DNA of 64,000 bases from Atherix ibis (Eukaryota; Arthropoda; Insecta; Diptera; Athericidae). The stretch lies in NCBI GenBank assembly GCA_958298945.1, contig OY282610.1, forward strand, positions 36,711,667-36,775,666, in the 5' to 3' direction. This document shows, in pieces, positions 23,945 to 36,515 of the stretch (positions within the stretch are counted from its first letter, which is position 1; each line of letters starts with the position of its first letter). Under the pieces are notes generated by a model, which ran no database searches, was not told where the DNA came from, and saw nothing but the letters and a program-made list of their open reading frames with translations. The position numbers and the translations under genes are program-made.

Positions 23945-24503
23945 ATGGAAATAATTCAAATCTATTATGAAAATGGTTGATCTGTGAAAGCTTGTTTTTT
24001 CCGAAAAAATTATCTTCTCGAACGAAGCTTATTTTCACTCAGGCGGCTATATTAACAAGCAAAATGTAAACAATTACGTGTTACTGTATGGTGCACTTTA
24101 TGGGCCGGCGGCATCATACGTCCATATTTTTTTTTTTAAATTAGGGTGGTGCTACAATAAATGACAATTGAGTGCGCTACAGAGATATGGCAACCAATTT
24201 TTTATAGCCTATTTTTGATGAAATGAATATCGACGATTTGATGTTTTAACATGAGGGCGCTACGTGCCACACTGTTTAAAAAACAATAGATTTATTGAAA
24301 ACTAAATTCAATTTAATACCGTTGGACTGGTTTTTACGAGGTTATGCGAGAAATATAAGGTTTATGACAATTCAAGCGCTCAAGATCAATATTAACCGCG
24401 TCATCCGTATAAAACACAATTATGTAAAAATATGATCGAAAGGTTCGATGCCTGTAAACGTTATCGTGGTAGACATTTGCCAAATATTGTTTTTCATTCA
24501 TAA
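23945..24503 (+). pseudogene. DD41D (rosa-like) transposase relic
   Basis: Starts MEIIQIYYENG, then loses the DNA-binding region and jumps to NEAYFHSGGYINKQN near 24023-24070. Next come decayed forms of the WCxLWAGGI core (24090-24130), HEGATCHT near 24251-24274 (second catalytic Asp replaced), IPLDWFLRGYARNI near 24318-24357, IQALKINI, and the terminal CKRYRGRHLPNIVFHS before the stop at 24501-24503. The order matches the other DD41D relics. Confidence 0.78.
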
Positions 24504-25569
24504 ATGGCAAAGTAATTACAACATGATTCAATAAAAAATGACGAAATTTTCGAGAAAAAAAATTTAAATTGGTAGAAAATTTTAAGAATACGTTAGAAAA
24601 GAAATTAATCTGCACCTCACCATTAGCAGGAAACTAATTTGGGATCAATGACCGCAACGTAGTGCCCCAAAATTGGATGAAATCTAAAATAATCGTCCTG
24701 TCAATTAGAGATCAGCAGAAGGATTTGATCAGCAGAAGGACAATATATTCGTATGCCGGTAATTATAAGAAAAATGTTCGTTTAAACACTTATGACCGAT
24801 ACTGTACATACCTGTTCAATATTAGAATTTGTTACCTTTTTCTAGCTACACAACTTACCCCTCAATTGATTTATATACAATTGCAAGAAAAGTAAAGACA
24901 AATTTTTACATTTGTTTTTGTAATTGCAATAAATAAGAACTCACACATAACAGCAAAATTGTGTGCAGTGAATAAGAATACCCATTAGATCTGGACAAAA
25001 TGTACATTGGTTACGGATTTATATATTTTCTTTATATGCATGCGTTTATACAATATATATAAATAAATTTTTACATACGATGGTGTTTATGGCTCTACTA
25101 CACTTAGAGTAGTTGAAAAAATTCCGAATATTATTGTCACTTACACTCGATATGAATTCTCTCTGAAATTGCAAGACATTCTAGACAGAACATAAGAATC
25201 TGATTATGAGTATATCTTTATTAAAAAAATATATAAATATTTCAACATTTTTTCATTCAGAACGTTTTTTTTTATATTTTCCCTTATCTGTAAATAAAGA
25301 TATTGTAACTTTGCAGTTTGTTTTTTTTGTAAGTCTTTTTTATCTGTTAATATGAGGGCAATATGATAAGTCATTAGCTAATGCAAAAATGTAGCTGATA
25401 TCAGCAAAACAATATGTTTTCTATCATCTGGTATTTTTAAAAATACGTCATACAAAATTTTATTAAGATCTGTTTATTAGTTTACTTTTGATAGCCATTG
25501 AAAACAGTCAGGATTTTATGTTTATACATAAGGAAAAACCAATATGTAAAACGAAAATCAAACTTGATA
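24504..25569. other. Gene-free AT-rich stretch
   Basis: No exon or RNA recognised. It contains the possible Tc1-type terminus at 24779-24806. The small plus-strand frame at 24662-24895 has no recognisable feature. Confidence 0.45.
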
Positions 25570-26830
25570 AGTAAAATGGGAACTCCTCACCATCGTAGAA
25601 ATGATCAATAAATTCATGATATTGTATTAAAAAACCATCGAATGAAAGTGTATGAGATAGAAGATAGCTCAAAAGATCATCTAGGCAAAATCTTACTTAC
25701 ACGTACATGGAATTTTTGGTATAAGAAAGCTATCGGCAAGATGGCAGTTACATTTGCTAACACTCGACCAAAAACTTGTTCCGATAACGACTTAAATGGA
25801 GTGTTTGGACATTTTTAAGCGTAATCCAAGTAAATATTTGCAACGATTTACAACTGTTGATTAAATGTGGAATTACCATTGCACACCAGAAACCAAAGTT
25901 CAACCAAAACAATGAACTTATACTACCAACCGTACACTAAAGAAGGCTAAAACCGTTATATATCAGCAGGAAAGGTTAGAGCTACTGTTTTCTGGGACGC
26001 ACATGGTATAATCTTTATCGACTATCTTGAAAAGTAAAAACTATAACAGTACAGTCTTATATGGTATTATAAGACCAGTTAATTAAGACAAAACAAAGAA
26101 AAATAAATTCTTTTTCATCAACACAATGCGTGCGTATCATCGCCATGGCAAAAGACCGACCGCAAATGAAAACTGAACTGCAAATACTGTCAAAAATTAA
26201 CCAATTGATGGTTAATTGATCAATCAAATAAAATTGATGCTCTATTCAATTTCTTAATATAAACTACAAATAATGTATTCATTTACTTTTTTGTTGTATA
26301 TCAATTTCAATTGTCAAACAAGAATCCTGCCACATAACAAAACCCTGAAATACACGTATATGGCAATACTTGAAATGCAATTGCACAAAATTAAAAAAAG
26401 CTCTATTTCGGCGATAAAAAGTCGGAGTTTTGTGCATTCCCATAAAATTGTAAAGGTTTTAAAATGTTCACAGTTTTCAGTTTCAGTTAGAATTGTGTTC
26501 CTACCATTAAGATACGAATTGCCTCTGCATCCACCATATTCATCACATATGGTATAGTGCCCAACGAGCATGTACCAATTTTCCAATTTTGAAAAAATGC
26601 CTCGGCGGAAAAGATTTGGCGCAAACGATGAGATGATTGCTGCAACAAACGCCTATTTTGAAAGGTTGCACAGATCGTATTTTTTAGATGGGATACAAAA
26701 GATAGAAAAACGTTGCACTAAGTGTATCAAGCTAAGAGGAGACTACGTGTATGTTAAAAATTAAAATGAATTTTACACATAAAAATGTTGCTTTTCTTAT
26801 CAAAGCCAAGTGTTAATCATTTACCCTTCG
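25570..26830 (+). mobile_element. Decayed mariner with internal insertion
   Basis: Readable pieces of transposase: IHDIVLKNHRMKVYEIED near 25611, LSARW, FKRNPSKYLQRFTTVD followed by a stop (25825-25863), SAGKVRATVFWDAHGIIFID (25960-26022), a decayed HQDNA region near 26120, then about 280 foreign bases, then RYELPLHPPYS and RFGANDEMIAATNAYF, ending GDYV at about 26753. The right terminus ends at 26830 (ATTTACCCTTCG), followed by TA. The left end and the DNA-binding start are lost. Related to the mariners at 76 and 20345 but far more eroded. Confidence 0.75.
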
Positions 26831-26845
26831 TAGTTTTATATATTA

Positions 26846-28126
26846 GTTCGGCTGAAAAGTTTATAAGGTTGACATCTAGATAGCGCTTCTTGCAAAAATT
26901 ATCACATAGCATCATCCTTCAAATGATTCCTGTCAAAATTTGACAGCAATCGGTCGATTGGTTCGTGAGATATAGCATTTTGAGTGAAGCAACTTTTGTT
27001 ATTGAAAAAAAATGGATAAAGACGAATTTCGTGTATTGATAAAGCATTGCTTTTTGATGAAAAAAAATACAGTGGAAACCAAAGCATGGTTTGACAAACG
27101 TTATCCGGACTCTGCTCCAGCTATTTCAACTGTGGAATATTGGTTTCGTCAATTTCGAACTGGTCGTACGAGCACAGTTGATGCAGAACGCAGTGGACGC
27201 CCAAAAGAGGTGGTTACGGCAGAAAACATCAAAAAAATCCACAAAATAATTTTAAATGACCGTAAAGTGAAGTTGAGCGAGATAGCTAAGACTCTGAAGA
27301 TATCGAAAGAGCGTGTTGGACATATCATGCATGAATATTTGGGCATGCGAAAGCTGTGTGCAAAGTGGGTGCCGCGTGAGCTCACTGTGGACCAAAAACA
27401 ACAACGTGTTGATGATTCTGAGCAGTGTTTGGAGCTGTTCAAGCGCAATAAACCCGAATTTTTGCGTCGATATGTGACAATGGATGAAACATGGCTCCGT
27501 CACTACACTCCAGACTCCAATCGGCAGTCGGCAGAGTGGAGAGCGAGCGACGAACCGAATCCAAAGCGTGGAAAGACGCAACAGTCGGCTGGCAAGGTGA
27601 TGGCGTCTGTATTTTGGGATGCGCATGGTATAATATTCATTGACTATCTCCAGAAGTGACAGACGATCAACAGCGACTATTATATGGCGTTATTGGGTCG
27701 TTTGAAGAAAGAAATCGCTTAGAAACGGCCTCATTTGAAGAAGAAAAAAGTGTTGTTTTACCAAGACAATGCACCGTGTCACAAGTCGATGAAAACGATG
27801 GTCCAACTCAATGAATTGGGCTACGAATTGCTTCACCATCCACCGTATTCTCCAGATCTGGCCCCCAGCGACTTTTTCCTGTTTGCAGACCTCAAGAGAA
27901 TGCTCGCTGGCAAGAAATTTAAGACCGATGATGAAGTGATTGCCGAAACTGAGGCCTATTTTGAGGAAAAACCGAAAGAGTACTATAAAAATGGTATCGA
28001 AGAGTTGGAAGATCGCTATAATCGCTGTATCGCCCTCGAAGGCAACTATGTTGAATAATTAAAATGAATTTTGCAAAAAAAAATATTTTTACTGTGTTAT
28101 CTTATAAACTTTTCAGCCGAACACCG
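26846..28126 (+). mobile_element. irritans-type (Himar-like) mariner
   Basis: Inverted termini GTTCGGCTGAAAAGTTTATA at 26846-26867 and its exact complement at 28101-28122. The right outer end may extend to 28126, where TA follows. The left outer four bases do not match, so the exact left border is unsure. It carries a nearly open transposase. Confidence 0.9.
27012..28058 (+). pseudogene. Himar-like transposase with only two stop codons
   Basis: One reading frame of 349 codons from the ATG at 27012 to the stop at 28058. It is broken only by TGA at 27657-27659 and TAG at 27720-27722; there is no frameshift. Features in order: amino-terminal helix-turn-helix half (DEFRVLIKHCFLMKK), a second DNA-binding half (IAKTLKISKERVGHI), WVPREL linker, first Asp in VTMDETWLRHY, second in YQDNAPCH, third in LAPSDFFLF at the 34-residue spacing, carboxyl end ALEGNYVE. 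Overall resemblance to horn-fly Himar1 is strong. It is inactive but the best preserved transposase in the window. Confidence 0.95.
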
Positions 28127-29560
28127 TATTTAAGTCAGTTTCCGTTTTGTTATAAAATGTTTTAATATTTTCTTCTCATTGGATATAATTAGTGTTTTTT
28201 TATTATTATTATTAATTAACAAAATAAAAAATTAATAAATTATAGCAAACAGGTATAACTAATAAATTGATACACGTAGTTAATCGGTATTGTTGTTGTT
28301 CATCAAACTACAATACTTAATTATAATTTATATATTTTTCTTTCTATATAAATACATACGTGTTTTGAAACAATAATCAATTTGAAATTTTGAATTGTGC
28401 GTTTGTAAATATAAAATATATATACATACGCATACATAAACAAATACACATACACAGACAATATTTTTAAATGATTTGTCCTTATACGTCCGTACACCTT
28501 TTCTTTAAACACGCATACATACACGTATTCATTTCTAAATATATGTTTTCGTATTTTATTTCATGCACAAAACATTTCTAAGTCTTCATTCATATAACAT
28601 TATGCTCACTTTCGACAAGGTTTGTCATTTTGTTACGATGGATAGTTATCATATGTTACATCAACTGAAGCAGAATTTGTTACGATAATACACTTTGTAT
28701 TCTGCCACAAATGTTCTACTTTTAGTAGCTAAAAATTCATATTGGGATATCCAAGCCATATGATACAAGAAATTGGAAGATGGAAATATTTCGGTTGTCG
28801 AATTCCAAAATATATAAATTTTTTTTTACTCACCAGTTCTTAATACATATCACTGTGCAATTTTTTTTCTGTATAGATTTTAAGTGTTTATATTATATAA
28901 ATAATGTGTGAAAATACGAGTAGGAAAAAAAATTAACGCTGCACTAGCATAGATACATATAGGCTCACAGACAGTCAATTAAGAAAAGTCTCCGAAAATA
29001 CAATAAATAATTTCAGAAGGACAAATATACTCGTTTTATATAATACACGTACGTGTATGTACTTATATGGCTATGCATGGAAAGATAATCAAATAAAAAA
29101 TCATATTTTAAGAAGCATATGAATTTTGGAAAATTTGATAACTTTCGCAAACTTTCAATTAGAAATATTATTAAATTGAATGATATATTGTATTTCCTTT
29201 TGTTTTATTAATATATTAAAATGACTAATCATCATCAGAATCAAATTTAAAATTTCTCAAATTTAAAATTTCTCAAATATGCTAGTCTGGACATATCTAG
29301 TGCTTTGTTTTTTTGGCGTACAGCTGCATACGAGTATTGGCCGTTGTTCAACGTTACACCAATAAAGAATGATAGAGACTAGAACCATCCTTGTACACAC
29401 AGAAAATAACAAGATCATTTGAGAATAATCTCACTATGAATTGCAGGTTCCAATAATCCCAACTATAGGGTTTTCGAATAAGAGTGATATGATTTCTTTT
29501 CAACAAAAAAAAACACACTAATTGTTAAGGAAATTCAAATTTTTATTTAATGTGAAGTAC
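28127..29560. other. Gene-free AT-rich stretch
   Basis: No gene found. It contains alternating ATACAT/ACACAT low-complexity sequence near 28400-28530 and a short direct repeat of AAATTTAAAATTTCTC at 29246-29277. Confidence 0.5.
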
Positions 29561-29571
29561 AATCGATACAA

Positions 29572-30602
29572 TTAAGTTCTGAATAAAACGTCATTCAAAT
29601 GGCCTCCACGACTTCTTTTGCAGGAACGAATTCGATGAATCCAATTTTCGAGCACTTTTCCCACTAAATCAAGTCGTATGTCATGAATAGCACGTTCAAT
29701 ATTGACTTCTAAAGCTTGAAGGGAGTCTGGTTTATTGCTAAAGACCAATGACTTCAAATAACCCCACAAGAAACAGTCTAATGGTGTTAAATTACAAGTT
29801 CTTGGAGGCCATTCAGTGTCAGAATTTCTTGAAATAATCGAATCTCCAAACTTTTCTCGCAATATTTTCGGTTGTTGCACGTGCTGTGTGGCACGTAGCC
29901 CCGTCTTGTTAGAACCAGATGTTGTCAAGATCAACTTGTTCCAATTTCCGCCATAAAAAGTTGGTTATCATCGATCTATACCGCTCTCCATTGACAGTAA
30001 CGGTGTTACCAGCTTCATTTCGAAAAAAGTACGGACCGATGATTCCACCAGACCAAAAACCACACCAAACTGTCAATTTAAGTGAATGTAATGGGTGTTC
30101 ATGAATAATTTGTGGATTTTCTTCGTACCAGAATCGACAGTTTTGTTGATTTACTGCACCACTCATCGGAGAAGATGATTTTCTTTAAAAAATCGTTATC
30201 GTTTTCAATTTATTCCATGACAAAATCAGCAAATTCACGACGTTTACGGTGGTCCAATGGCTTCAGTTCTTGAGTGATAACAATTTTATACAGATGCAAG
30301 CCTAAATCCTATCTCAAAATCCGCCAGGTTGTGGTTTGAGACAGTCCCAATTCTTGAGAACGTCTTGGAATCGACAAATTGCGGTCTTCAGCAACACTTG
30401 CCTGTCTTATTGGCAGTTGAACATTATGTAAAGAAAATGTACGCTCGAAATTTTTAACAATTCGACGAAAAGCGAGCACAGTTGGACGATTATTACGACC
30501 ATAAAATTGCAAAAGCGCACGAAAAGTTGCAATTGGATAACGATTATTTTGATAATAAAATTGAATAATTTGTAAACGTTGTTCTTGCGTATATCTCTCC
30601 AT
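29572..30602 (-). pseudogene. DD41D (rosa-like) transposase, longest copy
   Basis: Starts at the ATG at 30602 (MERYTQEQRLQIIQFYYQN). Then come the DNA-binding half (FYGRNNRPTVLAFRRIVKNF), RRSQELGLSQTTTWRILR followed by a stop, KIIFSDE with a short deletion after it, NQQNCRFWYEENPQII, LTVWCGFWSGGIIGPYFF, VTVNGERYRSM, and NIWF, stop, QDGATCHTAR with the second catalytic Asp present. After one frameshift come SRNSDTEWPPRTCNLTPLDC (third Asp present), FLWGYLKS, and the end CKRSRGGHLNDVLFRT. Several stops and shifts make it dead. Terminal repeats were not found. Confidence 0.88.
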
Positions 30603-30649
30603 GATGTCCTGAGTAGAATCAACGCATAGTGGAATTTTTGTCAAACCAT

Positions 30650-32065
30650 AGGAAAAGGTATTTTGTTGTACCGTAAGTAATGGTTATATTTAAGAGGCAA
30701 CGTATTATTTTAAAAGTTTTCAAAATTATTCAAAATTACTGTTAATGATTCAATTTTTGCAATAATCGAACACAATATTTCCGTATTCGCATATAATTCG
30801 TTCTTTTTTTATTTAATAATTTTTCAAAATGAATTTTCAGAAAGCTGGTTTATGAAATTTCTAAGCCCAAAAATATAAGCATGGTGTAATTATTATAATA
30901 TATGTACTATAAATTTATTGTCCTTATTATGAACATCATAAAAGTGAAATTTATAGGATTGTCCCTTAATCCTATAAATTTATTGTCCCTATTATGAACA
31001 TAATAGTAGTGCTATTCTTGTCTTCATTGTTTTTTATTTTGTAAATATTTTATTGTCTTATTTTAAAATTCAAAATAACTTGAAGCCATTTACCAACAAA
31101 ATCAGTTATATGCCGTTTCAATCAGTTATATGCCGTTTCAATCAGTTATATGCCTTAGTTTTCTAATATCAAACACATTATTTTATACAATAAGACTTAC
31201 CCAATAATGAATTACTATGAATTTTTGTTAATTTTGTAGTTGAAACTACTTTGCAAATAAAACTCTTATTTTTTCGTTCCTGTTATTTATTTAAAAACTA
31301 GGTTTTAAAATATCTTTCAAGAACATAAAAAAGAGTTTACGAATATAAATCAAAGATAGGTATACGGTTAGAGAGAATGAAAAGAATTTGTATTAAAACT
31401 TCTAATAAATTACTTTATTTTGAAAATAGTTTATTTCAAAACAATATGTATATATAATTTATCAGTAAAATTGTAAGAAATTTTGCCAACAATAACAAAT
31501 TATAGCAACTTAGCAAAAATTAATTTGACATACAAATGTATGCATATGCGTAACGAAATAGTATCTAAAGAAATTAGTTATTCTATATTCATGTATATAT
31601 TCTTCTGTCCGTTTGCATTGCACATATAGAGACATATATTATATGAATAATACTAAGCTTAAATGACAAAAAAAATATCATTAAAGAACTAAAATAAGTT
31701 CATCTCATACAATTAATTTTTTACAAACACAATTAATCCACAAAATAATAAATGTAGAAAATATGTAATTTTAAATTTTTACGAAAGTTTTTATTAATAA
31801 TTATTGCATACTTAGTTTATGTGTACATAGGGTATTTTTGAATATTTCACTTTTTTAATTTTGCTTTTTTTTTGTCGGTTTTGGTCAAAACAATTTACGA
31901 GTAACTTAAAATTTCTTCTTAACAATTGTTTATATATATATATCGTTTCTTTTTATATCATTTTGTTAATTTTATTTATCAGATAATTATTAAAATATAT
32001 TATATAATATATTATGTAAGCATCGAATTCAAAATTTAAACATATACTATAAGAATATTAGCATT
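30650..32065. other. Gene-free stretch with small repeats
   Basis: No gene recognised. A 20-bp tandem repeat (ATCAGTTATATGCCGTTTCA, 2.7 units) lies at 31101-31154, and a roughly 30-bp direct duplication (TATAAATTTATTGTCC...) at 30907-30936 and 30972-31002. The part next to 32065 is probably the Duba 3' untranslated region. Confidence 0.5.
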
Positions 32066-35000
32066 TTATGTGGATGGTGTATCAGAATCTTCATCAGCAG
32101 CATCAACTCTGTGCTCGTGATATAAGTTTTCACCAAATTTTCGATTTTGTTCCTGAAGAAAATCCATACGAGATAACTGGATTGCCTTTAAAACCATTTC
32201 GTTTTCAGATAACTGACCGATTCCTGTATTACAAGATGTGTAGACAACTCAATAATTACAATATACAAAACTTAACATTTGTTTCTAGCGTAATCACTAA
32301 ATGTTTTTAGTTTAATTATTATTATCTAGATATACGTATGTTTAGAATTAATTATAATACATAATTACCATCGTCCGTGTATGAGGACTCTAACAAGGAT
32401 TGATAGAACTTCGATACCGGCTTAATATCTTCATTGTTGACTTGTTTTGATGTTCCTGGTAAGTGTACATCGGGTGCTGTCGATTCCAATATTTCCCTTC
32501 CGTTTTCTGCAATAGCTTGAACTCGCTTTTTGAAGTGTTTAATTCTTTTAGTAACTATTTCATCACTGGTTACAACAGACGAATCACACTTTTTATCCTC
32601 CTCACCACGTCGTCGCTTATGTCGTTTGGTGTTGATGATCGGAGAGATTTTCATTCGTTCCAATTTATCGTGATATTGTTCAACAGAACTTGTGCTGCTC
32701 ATATTTGTGTCATTATTTTCGCAAGATGCACGGCGTTCGGTCTCCGTATCTGCATTATTCACATTCGAAGCAGACAGCAGTTTTGCCTGATCATGCATCT
32801 GTTCAGGCAGGTTATTACACAACGTTTTATTACTAACACTTACATTATTATGGAATTGATGGGATTCTTTGGAATTCGATTCAGAGTACGATGATGTATC
32901 ACACATGCTATTAGTAGTAATATTATAATTTGATTGATTGGAAGAAGTGACTTCAGCCGATGTTACGGTTGAACTTGTACTATTCGCCGAACTTTTTTGG
33001 GCCTTCTGCATATTCTCCCGACACCATTGTAAATATGATTCTCGCGCTATTTGTTCCTCAATCGCTTCATTAGTTGCTTCCCAATCAGTTGTTTTAATTT
33101 TATCTTCTAGCATAGTCTGTATTATTTCAAAATGAAAAAAAATCAAATAATGGTAAAATATTATAAATAGAAAACATTTTTTAAATCCTTCAATTGCTGT
33201 TTTTGCAAAATGTTTTTCTTTTTTAATTATTTTTGTATAAGCAAATGCCATAATTAACTCATTTATTACTTTTTCTATCTGTAATTCTTCGCTTAGGCGA
33301 ATTGCTTCATGTGTTTGTGATTCTGGTTTGTAGCCCGCCAAACCTAAGCCAACTCCAACGGATGCATTATATGGATCAATTATTGCATTATAATGTGATC
33401 CTCGATGATATGAGAGCCGTAATGGTTCATAACCATTATTCATTTGTTCTGAGTTGAATATATTAATTGGTTCTGAAAATGACAAATTTAAATAGTTAGC
33501 CTCGAAAACATTAATTGGTATGCTTCTGAAAGTATCACATTTTTTAAACGGAAAATATCTTATGTAGAAGACTTACGTGTCTGATAATAATATAATTCAA
33601 CTGTTCTATTGTATAGTTCGGACATGGCTTGAATTTCAATGTGATTACCATGTGAATCCTTTTTACGTTTACGTGTCACATACGAATCAATATCTTCGGT
33701 AACAAAGTGTGTAAAGTATTCACGATTCGCATACTGTAATATAAAATCAAAATGAAAATATAACATTTAATAGTTAATCAATTTAATTGGTATTTATAAA
33801 CCAATTGAAATATGTAATGTAATCACAATATAGTCCATTGTTTGTTGCCGAACGACTTCGTGCATCTCTTGATCACCGTAAACTTGCAACGATATTGCTC
33901 GAAAGAGACAGGCCCCATCCTCAACTATTTCATGCACAACAAAACCACGCTCTGACATTGCTTTTCCAAATTGTTCGTCACGAGATTTCCATTCGTCTGG
34001 TTCAAGTAGTGTTTCCTTCGGTACCACATGTTCGTCACCACTGTTGTAACCGGAGAATGTTTCTTCCATTACAGTCAACACATTATTGGTGGCTTGTGAT
34101 GTTGAAGAGCTTGAAGACACCGATACATGTTTCGGTGACTTTATTACAGTAGTAGATGCATTATGTGGGCTACTACATCCTGATAGAACCTGATGGTACT
34201 GCGGGCTTGAGCAGACTTTTTCACGCTCACGTTGTTCTCGTTTATGATGGTGATCCCGTTTCGAGCGACTGCTATTTACAAAAATATATCCAAAATGAAT
34301 GTCTAATGAAATTGTTATCAATAATTAAAAAGTTTATTTTTCATATATTTCTTTACATACAATAGGTTTAATATGGAATTACTGCGGCATTGTTTTTCTA
34401 AAATTTTACTTAATTTTTCAATCATGTGTCAATACGATAGTCTTCTTTAACACGTTGACTGTCAAGCCTATTTTATTGTTGTTCTTTTCTTTTTTTGTAA
34501 AAAAAAAGAGTATTTTGGAATTATCTCGATAATCATAAAAATAATCTTAATTTTTACAATTTTTTTTGAATTAATTTTTATATAAAACTTTTGATTTAAT
34601 ATTTTTCTATTTTGATAATCTTATATAAAAGATAATAAATGAATCCTCCTAGATACCTTCTTCTAAGTAATGGACCTTGAGCAGACGCCCATTCCATAGA
34701 ATACGGCTGCATTTACTCGTAGTGGACACCCAAAAGTCATATTGTAAGAACGAGATATCTCATGATACGAAACTGACACAGTCAACGTGTTAAGCAAAAT
34801 ATTATTTCCAAAACAGTAAGTTAGATTTGGACCGAATAAAATCGTTTAAATAAATATTTATAGCTTTTTCCATTAAATATTAATTTGACATGAAACTTTC
34901 AATATGAACAAAGGAACGAGATATATCTGTTGGCTTATTTATAAACAGACATTAGGTCATTCGTGCCTATTATTGTATGTACCTCTTGTGTGGGCTTCTG

Positions 35001-35293
35001 CGATTGCGAGCCATATCTTCGTAAACGTCACCATGTCGTTGCTGGGCCTATAAACATTAAAGATTCCGTAATGGAAAAAGATTGAATGTTATTCCATTGC
35101 GTCAAGTATGGACATTTGAAAATCACATTATAATAATTACTTGACTTTCCACATTCTGTTTATTGTTGATGACGACATTGCGATGTGTCGAACGAACATT
35201 TGAAACAACCAAATTCTGGTTCTGGGTCTCCTGGTGTCCGTGACTTTCCTTCTTTTCACCTGACTTCTGGTTTACTAAAGGCTTAATTGTCAT
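32066..35293 (-). CDS. Duba: OTU-domain deubiquitinase Duba / OTUD5
   Basis: Cysteine protease that removes ubiquitin chains. Exons right to left: 35293-35141, 35047-34983, 34271-33827, 33733-33577, 33472-33270, 33116-32369 and 32223-32066; counting the split at 33117-33269 this is seven segments. Spliced frame is continuous. The start MTIKPLVN resembles the OTUD5 start. The OTU domain spans exons 3-5: the catalytic Cys in VEDGACLFRAISLQVYGDQ, then HEVVRQQTMDY, REYFTHFVTED, and the catalytic His in HGNHIEIQAMSELYN, followed by LSYHRGSHYN. A helix unique to OTUD5 follows (TDWEATNEAIEEQIARESYL), then a Ser-rich tail and, in the last exon, a ubiquitin-interacting-like helix (NEMVLKAIQLSRMDFL). 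The donor after MDYI is an unusual GTGATT. The 153-base intron 33117-33269 has no stop and is a multiple of three. All key residues are present, so it should be functional. Confidence 0.9.
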
Positions 35294-36375
35294 TTTGCAC
35301 TAGTCGTTTTCAAATAATACAAATGACAAATAGTTGACAAAAGCCGTTTCTTAGACGAAAATAAATATATCAAACTTATAATACACCAATAATTATTAAT
35401 TTAGAACTAATAACTCTGAGAATAATCAAAAGTAATGAAAGATCTCTTAAAACACTACTCCATCTCTATTTTTTGTTTTTCTTTCAATGAGCTTGTATTC
35501 TGTAAATGTCGTATGTTTGTACATGGAATGGCATATACATTGTTCGCTTATGCAATAGTATTTGTCATCATAATATCATATGGCCGTCTTCATGTACATT
35601 CAACTCTCATTGTGTACGTACGTACGTACCCTGCTTTAGGAAATTTGGAACGGCCTTTGAGAATGCAAGTGAATTTTTCTTTCAAAATATATTCACATAA
35701 ACACATTCACTTCTATTCGCACCTAAACAAATACATTTAAACGGGTATCGACATTTTTCAGAATTTAGTAATCGAATTCCATATACACTTTTGAAAGCCG
35801 AAATAAAAAACTCTCTGTTAAACAATTTCTATAAATACGTCTATGCAAACAGCTCTCTTCTATTCAATTCTATTTTCTAATACCATAAAAAAATAAATAA
35901 ACATACTTTGCGCATGCGCTTTTATTTGTTGCTTAATAAAGTTTATTTTGATGAATCTATTTTAGTACAGTTTAGCACAAATATGTTGTAGCGGTATTAA
36001 AATTTAACTGTTTAATTACTTTTTTTTGTAAACATTATAAAAATGAATTAAAATTAAAGTAATTTGTATAGAAATATGAAAAGAAACAAATTAATCTAAG
36101 TATTGACATATTTTCATATTGATTTAATAAAAATAAATCTAATAATATTATAAGAATTCGTATATTTTCAATTATTGCAAATATTTTTTGTTTTTAATTT
36201 ACTATTGATAAAATAAATGAAAATATCTAATCTTTTGAATTTAATTGTATCCATATATATTTTTCTAAAATGACAAATTGATTATTCAAAATAGTAAAAA
36301 TATGATTCAAAAGTTATGCTAGTTATATTTTATATTCGATGATGCCAATTGTTCATAAAACTACATAGTTTAGAC
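35294..36375. other. Upstream region of Duba, no gene seen
   Basis: Should contain the Duba promoter and 5' untranslated region on the minus strand, but no core promoter element can be picked with confidence. The plus-strand frame at 35435-35740 has no recognisable domain and overlaps this region, so I do not call it. Confidence 0.45.
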
Positions 36376-36515
36376 CTTAGATTAAATCATGCCTGGTTAG
36401 GCCCGTGTACGTGAAATTTTCGTATATGGATACGCAATTCTCTGGCATAAATATTGCAGAAGCGGCGAGAAATCGAGAAATTGAATACATTTGTGTAGAT
36501 TTTTTTATGTAGACA
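36376..36515 (-). mobile_element. THAP/TIR family copy 3, terminal fragment
   Basis: Family right terminus in reverse orientation (CTTAGATTAAATCATGCCTG), the block GGATACGCAATT, GCAGAAGCGGCGAGAAATCG, and the ACATTTGTGTAGATTTTTTT tract. It is cut off exactly where copy 4 begins. Confidence 0.65.

Noticed and set aside
30907..31154. Short direct repeats considered as a CRISPR-like array
   Set aside because: Units are contiguous or few, without equal spacers, in an animal genome.
32463..32894. 143-codon plus-strand frame
   Set aside because: Complement of the Duba coding exon 33116-32369.
35435..35740. 101-codon plus-strand frame upstream of Duba
   Set aside because: No domain, no similarity I recognise, and it overlaps the probable Duba promoter region.
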